DNA from: Uloborus plumipes | Taxonomy: Eukaryota > Arthropoda > Arachnida > Araneae > Uloboridae | Direction of reading: 5' to 3' | Length of the DNA stretch: 64,000 nucleotides | Assembly (NCBI GenBank): GCA_038373865.1 | Contig: JAXGGA010005212.1 | Coordinates: 16,221 to 80,220, forward strand | In this document: in pieces, positions 55,908-64,000 of the stretch | Position numbering within the stretch: the stretch's first letter is position 1 | How the letters are laid out: every line of letters begins with the position of its first letter | Made by a program: the position numbers and the translations under genes | The notes under the pieces: generated by a model | What the model was told of the DNA's origin: nothing | Database searches by the model: none | What the model saw: only the letters and a program-made list of their open reading frames with translations

Positions 55908-56769
55908 ATACCGTGTGGCCGTGTGCACAATGTTCACCAATATATGCGATTTTCATTTTGATGGTCTGAGAAGGTTGAAAGAGCCTCCTCAATGTGCCGC
56001 AGAGAGAGCAACCGCACTTACTCCCCCCCCCCTTTTTTATTTCAGTGTAATAAACTTTTATTATTATTATTATTATTTCTTCAAATTTACTACATAAAAA
56101 AATTCGTTCGGTCCCAACACAAAGTGAAAAGTGATAAATTTTCTTTTTAATTATCTTCAGTTTAAACATTGCACTACCTTTCAATAATGGTATTTTGTGT
56201 GATTTTCTTCAATTTAAATTTATTTAAAATATAAAATTTGCGGCCCTCTGCATATATTCTTTTTTTTAATATTGCATCGATCTTGTTGAATTATGTATAC
56301 ATCATTAGATTTATGTTTTATTAATTTAACTAATTTTAGTTACAGAGGTTCGCGTATCTTTTAAAGCTCACGCACACATTTATACAGTACTTTTTTCCCC
56401 AAACTGGGCAGGGCGACCTATAGTTTCCCGCTTACATGACACCCTGAACGAGAAAATTTCGTATTTTTCGCAACAAATATTGCTGTGAAGGAATCTTAAC
56501 TATTTTTCGCGGCCCAATTATTTATTTTTCATAAGTAATAATTGGGGCCGCGGAAAATACAGGACATTTTTAAAAAATCAGGTTCACTGATATTCTTAAT
56601 AATGTTTAAATTATTCCGCTTCTCTTTTAAATTTCATTTAAAGTCCTGAAATATTTTTCTAAAATTTCATTTTAATAGAATTCATTTTTAATAAAATCGG
56701 CGGCCCCTTTCTTCAGAAAAGTGAGGGGGTGTAGCACCCCCCCCCCTTGCCGACGGCCCTGTTGTACAT

Positions 56770-57871
56770 TTGCACTCGAAGTATGAGCGAAAAGAAAAAA
56801 GTGATTACCCCCTCCCCAGGAAAATGTCTTGCTACGAAAGTCATACAGGGAATCAAAATGTGCTCAATTATACTTTTAACTAACACATTTAAAATAATCG
56901 TAGTTCCTCCTATTTTCAATAAATGAGAATTTAGACAGTTTTAATTTGCAGTTGAAGGCGTGACTTCAAACCACAAAACCAGCAAAAGTCCAGCTGAATA
57001 GAAATTGATGAACTTGGAACTTTTCTTTGAACTTGGAACTTTTTAATAGCGGTATTTAAGACAGTTTTGAAAATTTTAATTTACATGCAAGCAATGATTG
57101 AAATTTACCTCCTCTGTAAAATTATACCTAAGAACACTTTTTTTACATAAATATATACAAATACATAAATATAGTTCCTTAAAAGCAGCCCTTAGGGGAT
57201 GGATTATTTAGCGAAAACTATTTTGTCTCATAGACCTTTGCTAAGTTCTTCCTTAGCCTTGTCGGTGCATTTTTCAGCCATACTTTTATGTAATCTTCTA
57301 TTTCTTTGTCTTTGACGTTTGTGTGATTTTGACGTTTGCGTGATTTTTCCTGAAAATAAAAATAAATAAAAGAAAATTTTTAAAAAAACAAAAGTAAACT
57401 GGTACAAACACTATTTAGAGATGAAAATACTTAGTTAAACAACAACTAAAACTAACTGTTAAGCTAAACTTAACTGTTGCGAACCATCATATTAACATTC
57501 AAGTAAATTTATGAAAAACATGATTCTTTTTCATTAAATTTTCAAGAAGCAAAAATTCCGAAATACTTACGGAGTTAGCGCGTGCGGCGTTTTAATCCAA
57601 TAAATGATGAGCGATGGTTTTTCGCATATTTTAGTGCCTGGTTCTTTCATCAATTAGGTATGGTATGTTATTATTATTTTTTTTTATTTTAAATACCCTG
57701 GGTTGTGTATTTGAATTAAGTTTTTTTCTGCGGGATTTTTCGTTTCGGATACATGTACAAGTATTATGTTTGCGATGTTGTGGCAGGATTTGTCTTATTT
57801 CATTTATTCAAAGGACCTTTTTTACATTTTTGACATGGGCATCGTCGTACGGGTACTGCTAATTATATATA

Positions 57872-57924
<53 letters not shown>

Positions 57925-58026
57925 TTCGGATGTGTCAGAAGATCTATGTAACAGGGGAATCTGTTTTGGCCTTCCCTTATGTCATTTTTGATTCATTCCT
58001 TATGTAGTATTCGTTTTTATACTTGC
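56770..58026. other. No gene seen
   Basis: AT-rich, with a TA microsatellite at about 57868-57922. Confidence 0.5.
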
Positions 58027-58308
58027 CTGGATTTTGTTTGTAAACAGATCTATTGTTTCCTGTTGCAGCTCAGCTTCATCATTCTCTGAGTCTATTTCTT
58101 CTGGGTCGGACTCCTCGAATTCAGATATATACCTTCTCGTTTTCTTGTGTTTTCTTTTCTTTTGTGCTAAGGTTAAGGTGCCTTGCGTTGAATCTGAGGC
58201 GATGTCCGTTGTACTTTCAGCTTCTCTTGCCTTCTTAAGGGCAAGTAAAAGGTCATCTAGTTGAGAAATCATTACAAATAATAAGGTGGAAACTAAATAA
58301 TTGTCCAT
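58000..58308 (-). CDS. Possible host exon encoding an acidic/basic charged segment
   Basis: A 102-codon frame, MDNYLVSTLLF then SQLDDLLLALKKAREAES, with a basic KKRKHKKTRR and an acidic SEFEESDPEEIDSENDEAEL block. This composition is protein-like and unlike the surrounding simple sequence. On the minus strand a possible acceptor TTCTCAACTAG lies before ATGACCTTTT, and ATCCAG|GCAAGT at the other end could be a GC-type donor, suggesting an internal exon of about 58027-58258. I recognise no domain. It may be spurious. Confidence 0.3.
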   Translation of the reverse strand: MDNYLVSTLLFVMISQLDDLLLALKKAREAESTTDIASDSTQGTLTLAQKKRKHKKTRRYISEFEESDPEEIDSENDEAELQQETIDLFTNKIQASIKTNTT

Positions 58309-58355
58309 ATTTTTGAAGCAGAAAAATTTGTACTTTCCACAAATCTAACACTATA

Positions 58356-58995
58356 TATATATAAGTCAACCTTCATGACCTCTATTTTCGCAACCGTTCG
58401 TCCTAGATGCATACTTCCAATTGCAAAAATGTTTGAAATGTTTTGGAGAGTTAAGATATTGAAAGTATGAAGGGCAAAAAATAATTAGTTAAAAAATAAA
58501 ATGAATAACTTTTTATAGGGGCTTCAGGTCCCCTTACTTATATTTAAGGAAATCAAGAGCATAAAAAAATAATTCAAACACAAAAAAATTGACATTTGTA
58601 CGACCAAAATTGCCGCACTTCTAAAACGTGGCGTGTTTTAGAGCGCTTTGCACTACCCTACCTTTCAAAACCGGCTTTTGAGGGGGAAGGTAGCGGCTCC
58701 GGAATGAAGCCGATCAAAAGCGCTTCGGTAGGATAAGCAAGCGTTCACATCTGTCTTTTTCACGCGTTTTTTTTTTTTTTTTCATGCTTTTGATTTCCCT
58801 AAATATAAGTTAGGGGACCTGGAGCCCCAATAAAAAGTTAATTTTTTTAATTTTTTAGCTAATTAAGTTTTTTGCTTCAAACTTTCAATATCTTAACTCT
58901 CCACCATATTTCGAGAAATTTTGCAATTGGAAGTATGTATCTGAGACGAACGGTTGCGAAGGTAGAGGTCATGAAGCTTGACTTGGAACACCCTA

Positions 58996-58998
<3 letters not shown>
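58356..58998. mobile_element. Foldback MITE with about 200-bp arms, mariner-like ends
   Basis: AAGTCAACCTTCATGACCTC on the left is mirrored by AGGTCATGAAGCTTGACTTG on the right. Both arms include ACCGTTCG / CGAACGGT and CAGGTCCCCT / AGGGGACCTG. It is embedded between TA-rich sequences, consistent with a TA-targeting family. Confidence 0.75.

Positions 58999-59068
<70 letters not shown>
58994..59068. repeat. TA microsatellite
   Basis: Long TA run. The Tyr/Ile open frames on both strands are artefacts. Confidence 0.95.
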
Positions 59069-59069
<1 letters not shown>

Positions 59070-59070
<1 letters not shown>

Positions 59071-61162
59071 GGTGACAACATATAATTACAGCCATAATCA
59101 GAAAAGCATCACTAAACGCTGTCTTCACCAATAATGAAACTCACAACCAACAATGAAAAATTCTCCAATTTTTGGCAAACCATAGATGATTTTCAAAATA
59201 CACCCGGACAAGAAGTTGCTTCCTTCCAGTGTGGCTGCCCCTGACAGCCATGTCCCAGTGAAGCATTTTTCACTCGTTATACCTTGACGGGTGATTTTCT
59301 AGAAATAATAATAAATAAGCAAATAAATTTAAACTTAAACAATTGTCCCTCAAACTATATTTTTCGCAATGACGAATCGCGAAAAGTGCGTAGCGTACGT
59401 TTTTTAACTAACTAACAGAAGTTATACCAAAATAATTTATACGAAAAGATTTATTTCGAATCTGTACTTTTACCATTCATATTTTCAGATATTATTCTCT
59501 GCATATGATTTTTGCAACAGAATAAAAAAGGTGTATAGTAAAACATAATGAAAAGTACTTCGGTTAAAAACACATTTTTTTCAAAGAAGCCTGCTACACG
59601 GAAATTAAAAATAAATAAATAAAATAAATTATTTAAAAAATTTATGTGACTTTGACAAAATAATTTCTTTTTTGAAACTTGTACAAACCAGTAACCAAAT
59701 GAGACAAAAAGACAAAAAGTCGTATCACTGATCAATTTTCAATACACAACAATCGAATCTCGTCAAAACAAATTCCAAGGAATCTTAATGTTGATCTGTT
59801 TTAACCGTAATTAGTCTTATACTGAAACTAATACACTTATGCATCAAACAAGATTTACGAGGTTTGACTGTAGAGTTAAAAATAAATATTGAACAGGAAA
59901 AGAAACAGAACTTTATTTTCGTAAAAAGACATCTTATACTGTTTACCTGCTTCAAATATAAAGTAAATTAAAAAAAACCTAACAAAATGTGAGATGATAC
60001 TAATATAACTAACCTGTGTGATATAATATTTTCCGCAATGTGATTAATCCGCACGAATCGTCAGGGAATTCACCATCTGTTCATGGCTACCTGGTAGCCA
60101 TGATCCTGTTAAAACAAAATGCCTCCGTTTTCTTCGGTGTGAACCAATTTTCGTGGAAAATTACCACCGTCGGTGGATCCGAAGTCGACAATTATTCCTC
60201 GGCAACACTGAACATTTAATAAAAATGCAATTAAACTGATACGGAGAATGCGAAACGTTAAAACAAACAAACTTTAGAATTAATTTCTTCCACAAGAAAA
60301 TTGAAACAAATGTTGCAGACGATCGAATTCTTCATTGAAAAAATGTCACTGACGTTTATTTAGTTCAAATTTACGTTTACAAAACGACATTCAGAAACCT
60401 TTTTCTGTTTATGATTTTTGTGAATGTTTAGAAAAGGTCTAAAAGTAAGCATTTACGTTTCAGAAAAAAAAACTGACGTTTTTAAAACGACATTTTTTCA
60501 AAGAAAACGTTTTTTGATTTTGTAAACTTTTTAAAAACGTTTACTAAACGTACCTTTGCTGCTTGAGTACCTAGCGCCCAAGCGCCGCCACTGCAGCTAA
60601 CGCAGGTCATCTTATTCTGTTCCTTAATATAAGGGTTTCAGTTTTCGGCATTATTTTCGAGAACGACTTTTTTTCCTTAACTCTTAAAATTTTTATAACA
60701 AGTCTTCGCGTGCCACTGTTACTGCTCTGCCGTGCCACACTGTGGCACGCGTGCCGCGGGTTGGCAGTGAACAGTTATTAAAGGAATTCCTTAACTGTGA
60801 CCCTGAGTTTCCCGCTTTAACGTAGTGGTTAAATTCTGAGCCACCACGTAATCTGATTGGGTTATTTATTTGTAGTGTTTTAACTATCTCATTGATGTTT
60901 TAACTTCGCCAAGGGTTTCAATTCACTGTTTTGTGTTAAAAAATTTGTTTGTTAGGCTCAAAATAGTGGAGTGCATTTTCATGCGTTCAGTGTTATGCAA
61001 TACTTCACGAATCGATACATTTCAACATCTGATCCTTGAAATACTTACAGCGAATCAGATAGCTTCAACTGTCGGAGATTTACATGCATGTTTGTTTTTA
61101 TGGTGGTATGTTCAAAAAAGCTTATACGTTAAATTTTAATTTTAATTAACTAATTAAGACAT
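59070..61162. other. Gene-free interval upstream of the PIP-box gene
   Basis: Includes the inverted partner (60330-60570) of the GTAAACG element end at 42255 and a GC-rich stretch at 60700-60770 with GTGCCACACTGTGGCACGCG. The promoter of the downstream gene must lie near its end but no clear TATA box or initiator could be fixed. An open frame at 60933-61139 is not recognised. Confidence 0.5.
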
Positions 61163-61738
61163 ATGGCGCAAACTGTTGTCACTCAATTCTATTCGGCCAA
61201 AAAGAATGTCTTAAATTCAAAAAAATCAGTAAAAAATCTAGAAAAAGAAATAATTTCTGATGCTCTTCAAAAAACTGAAAGCAAAAAAGCTGCCAGTAAG
61301 AAATTAACGAGCACTAAGCCAATTAATGTGAAGAAAGCGAGTAAAGTTCAGCGTTTGCCAGTGAACCAGGATAAAGAAGAAAACAATTTGAAGATATCTT
61401 CGAAGAAAAATGAAAAAGTTGAAGAACCACCCAGTACTTCTGAAGCTCCACGAACTCCGAAAAGAAATCTGTCTAATGCAGATGAACTTACACCCTCCAA
61501 AAAAAGGCCAGTAATTGAAAAAAATGACAAAACGAATCAAAAAACAGATTCTAAAGCTGGGTCAAAGACTTCTAAGAAGAAACCAGCTGCCCGTAAGAAG
61601 TTGGTACTACCCAAGAGCAATAAATTAACAAATTTCATGACGAATTCAAAGAGGGAAACTGAAACTACACCGAAAGTTAATCTTAATAGTAGTAATAGTG
61701 ACAAAACGAATGAAAAGGATACAAAATCTGAAAAATTG
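61163..61738 (+). CDS. First coding exon of a PIP-box protein, probably CDT1
   Basis: 192 codons from ATG to a strong splice donor (AATTG|GTAAGA at 61738/61739). The N-terminus, MAQTVVTQFYSAKK, is a PIP box (Q3-x-x-V6-T7-Q8-F9-Y10) with a basic residue four places after the last aromatic (K14), the mark of a PIP degron read by CRL4-Cdt2 when bound to PCNA. The usual T-D is T-Q here. CDT1, the replication-licensing factor that is destroyed this way in S phase, begins with such a box and a long disordered basic region, as here (Lys/Ser-rich; possible CDK sites SEAPRTPKR and LTPSKK). Other PIP-box proteins starting at the N-terminus (for example MSH6, UNG, LIG1) are less likely. The folded domains must lie on later exons outside the window. 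Confidence 0.5.
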
Positions 61739-62407
61739 GTAAGATGCTTTCATTATTAAGTTATAAAATATATTTGTTGACTCCCACGTTTGTAAATTGT
61801 AATGTTTTGTTAGCAATGTTCAAATTTGAATCTTTAGTGTATAGGTTACGTCCAAATTGTCTAGTTCAACATATGGAAGTTAACCAGTCTAGTCATTGGT
61901 AATTTATTAATGCAAAGTTATATTAAAAAACAAGTAAAACCATGTCTACATGCATGTAAATACATCAGTTCCTCAAAGCAGGAGCGAGGGGGCAGGGCAA
62001 TTAACCCTTCCTGATCTCCTTGAATAACAGGCCTAAGGTCAACCTCCTACAGGTCTTGGGTTTTATTTTGACGTACATTTTCAATGCAAATATGATATTA
62101 AGGACCACCATCACCCGGAGGAAAATTCAAGCTGCGCTAGTATTTTGGCATTATGGGGGGATGAGATATTAGTAATCTAAAATTTCATTCAAATTTATCA
62201 TTCTATTTCCGGTCATTTTGATTGGATCATTCCTTGCTTCATATCTACTTTTATGTTATATTTAAAAATGCCAAAGGGAAAAAGGTAGATTTTATGCTTA
62301 TGTTTGTCAGCATAAACATTTTCACAATTATTTTAATTTGTTTTGTTAACACCAAGTCATGCTTGCAATATTTACTTTCCTGAGACACTTCTTATAAAAG
62401 TGAAATA
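61739..62407. other. Intron of the PIP-box gene; no other gene seen
   Basis: Starts with GTAAGA. No following exon with acceptor and continuing frame was found before the window ends. Confidence 0.4.
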
Positions 62408-62583
62408 CTGTCGGCCCCGCTTTAATGAATACTGTAGGTTCCAAGAAATATTATATTACTCGATTAAGCAGGGTATTTGTTTAAGTGGGGATCTTTAACA
62501 TTGCGTCTAAGACACACTTCCATGATTTTTTATTCGTATAAGCTGGGTGTTCATTTATCCGTTACCCAATTAAGCTGGGACAG
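62408..62583. mobile_element. Small pogo/Tigger-like MITE
   Basis: CTGTCGGCCCCGCTTTAATG on the left and AATTAAGCTGGGACAG on the right are loosely inverted and flanked by TA (62406-62407 and 62584-62585). Confidence 0.6.
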
Positions 62584-62819
62584 TATTTCGAATTATATTA
62601 GAATTGTTTTTTAGTTTTTTGAATTATAAAATAAAATTATTTGCATACCAACCGTGTTAGAATAAGATTAGCCTAGATAAGATTTTATATCTAGGCTTGG
62701 TAATGACACCTAGTATAAATTTTTAGGCTTGAAAATGCACAACTGTGCTTTCAATTTTAATGAATCAAACATATAGGCGTTTCAAAATTTTTAAATATAT
62801 ATCTAATATTTTTAAACGA

Positions 62820-63380
62820 GTAATTCTTGTATATATTTCAGATCTCGAAAACGGCTCTAACGATTTTGATAAAATTTTGTATTGAGATATAGATTTGGTT
62901 TTTGAGTTCATCTACATCGGCGTTTTTCTGTAAAAATGCGAGTTTTGACAAAACCCCCCGTTTTTTGTGCTTTCATTAAAAGTTTGAGAAGTTTTGTTTC
63001 GCCATTTTCTTTATGATTACTATTGTTGTTACTGTTTCATAGCAACCACAATTAGTTATAACAATGGATTTCATTAATCACATCAGCATAAATTTAAATT
63101 TTCATGGTATTTGGCAAACGAGTTTTGACAACACGTGAGAATTGTTATTGTTTTTGAAATTTAAAAGAGAGATCAAAATTAAGTTAGAATTGGGTGTGGG
63201 CAGGGCGGTAGTCCGATCGGTAAGTCGTCGGACTCGTAACCGGAAGGTCCTAGGCTGCGAACTACTTTGATATACCCCCCAAATCGGAAATTTGGCAACT
63301 TTTTTCTCGCCAAGCAAAATACCCGCTTTTGTTGTTGTCACAAAAAAAAAAATGTTGCCAGAAAACTTTTTAAAAAAACC
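62820..63380. repeat. Dispersed repeat, reverse copy of 24690-25700
   Basis: Shares GAGTTCATCTACATCGGCG, TAACAATGGATTTCAT and ATGGTATTTGGCAAACGAG with the complement of the forward copy. Confidence 0.65.
63201..63262 (+). ncRNA. tRNA-like remnant in the reverse repeat copy
   Basis: GTAGTCCGATCGGTAAG resembles an A box, and a degraded B box (TAGGCTGCGAAC) follows. Probably a tRNA-derived SINE remnant. Confidence 0.3.
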
Positions 63381-63570
63381 TCTAAAAATTGAACAAAGTA
63401 AAAAGTCTTCAGGGAGCTGAAAAGCTAGGCGTCAAATTAAAATCATTGTTCATAAAATGTGACTAATGACCGCTTTTTTCTAGTATACTGCTTACCCAGT
63501 TCTTTCAATTTTATTTAAAGCAAGGTTCGTATGTACATTCAAGAATGTGTTACAACTTCAGTTTTAAGAA

Positions 63571-64000
63571 CTTAACCCTCTCACGGACATGCACGTAATA
63601 TCACGGCTTGTTAAATCCCTCTCAAGACGGACATGCACGTAAAAAACTGCCAGAAAAAAGATCTTTCGAAACGGAGCTGGCCGTGAAATTCCATCCTCGC
63701 TTCCCCTCTCCTCTCCCGTGGAGAGAGGCGTTACTTGACCACCCCTCTACACGCGGTGCTAACCCCATAAGGACACATGTGACTCCTTTTATTTGTACTT
63801 TATTATTGAAGTTGTAAGAGACACTGCTGTGAAAATTTACCGAGGAGCCTTTTTCAATACTTCCTCACTTCGTTAGGAGCTTTGAAAATATTTAAATATG
63901 CAATATGTTATTTATTGGAATTTTTATTAATCACCTGCATCGTCAAATTATCATTCTATACTTTTACTTTGTTTTATTTTATTTCTGAAAGATTTTTTTT
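63571..64000. other. Possible piggyBac-like element end and window edge
   Basis: TTAACCCTCTCACGGACATG at 63573 resembles a piggyBac-type end (TTAA then CCC), and GACGGACATGCACG recurs near 63625. The partner end is not in the window. No gene is recognised. Confidence 0.35.

Larger units (their letters stand above)
54316..56761. mobile_element. hAT element with perfect 8-bp duplication next to the virus-like element
   Basis: The ends CAGGGCCGTCG and CGACGGCCCTG are inverted and flanked by TTGTACAT on both sides (54308-54315 and 56762-56769). It contains a broken hAT transposase on the minus strand and a nested PIF-like MITE. It inserted at or just outside the edge of the virus-like element. 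Confidence 0.9.

Noticed and set aside
55675..56184. 169-codon minus-strand frame
   Set aside because: It runs across a PIF-like MITE and simple repeats and overlaps a decayed hAT transposase; no protein-like pattern.
58872..59131. Tyr/Ile repeat frames on both strands
   Set aside because: Products of a TA microsatellite.

Overview
The window is AT-rich eukaryotic nuclear DNA with almost no host genes. Long stretches are low-complexity or microsatellite, and the rest is a patchwork of transposons, many nested. The host is probably an arthropod: Helitron, hAT, piggyBac, pogo and PIF-like remnants are all present, and several genes of the central element carry a TATA box about 32-34 bases before a TCAGT/TCATT initiator, the arthropod type of core promoter. 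I cannot name the species.

The standout feature is a virus-like element at about 43.48-54.31 kb (10.8 kb). It has terminal inverted repeats over 1 kb long with a nearly identical 0.6 kb core, and it looks intact. Rightward genes encode a one-pass membrane peptide, a retroviral-type integrase with a C-terminal chromodomain, a penton-like minor capsid protein, a pVI-like basic protein, a short major capsid candidate, an adenain-like cysteine protease, a packaging ATPase and two further conserved-looking proteins. One convergent leftward gene encodes an AlkB-type dioxygenase fused to an unrecognised, possibly zinc-binding, C-terminal half. This is the morphogenesis set of a Polinton/Maverick (relatives of C. 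elegans F54H12.2 and F54H12.3, from memory), but there is no protein-primed DNA polymerase B and no helicase. Diverged tRNA-like sequences sit at matching places inside both terminal repeats.

Layout: 0-4.1 kb is T-rich with no gene. 4.1-7.6 kb is an inverted-repeat element carrying a broken gene for a FEN1/PIN-like nuclease with a Cys-rich tail. 7.6-14.8 kb holds minisatellites, a foldback element and a pogo-like element. 14.8-16.2 kb is a triple nest (piggyBac-like > hAT-like > PIF-like). 17.9-18.85 kb is an AAT/ATT satellite tract, followed by a possible GC-rich host exon. 19.5-21.1 and 28.4-32.1 kb are two opposed Helitrons, the second containing a further element with a transposon-derived coding fragment. 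34.7-35.6 kb is a 147-bp tandem repeat. 38.0-41.1 kb is a hAT element inside another hAT element. 42.2-43.0 kb holds a repeat and a foldback. 43.5-54.3 kb is the virus-like element, abutted by a hAT element with a perfect 8-bp target duplication (54.3-56.8 kb). 58.0-58.3 kb has a possible host exon, and 61.2-61.7 kb has a convincing first coding exon of a PIP-box protein resembling CDT1, which continues beyond the window.

In the virus-like element the parts fit a virion life cycle: integrase for chromosomal entry, capsid proteins plus protease for assembly and maturation, ATPase for packaging, and AlkB possibly protecting DNA from alkylation. The missing polymerase implies dependence on the host or on a helper element. 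All assignments come from reading sequence and motifs; no database search was run.
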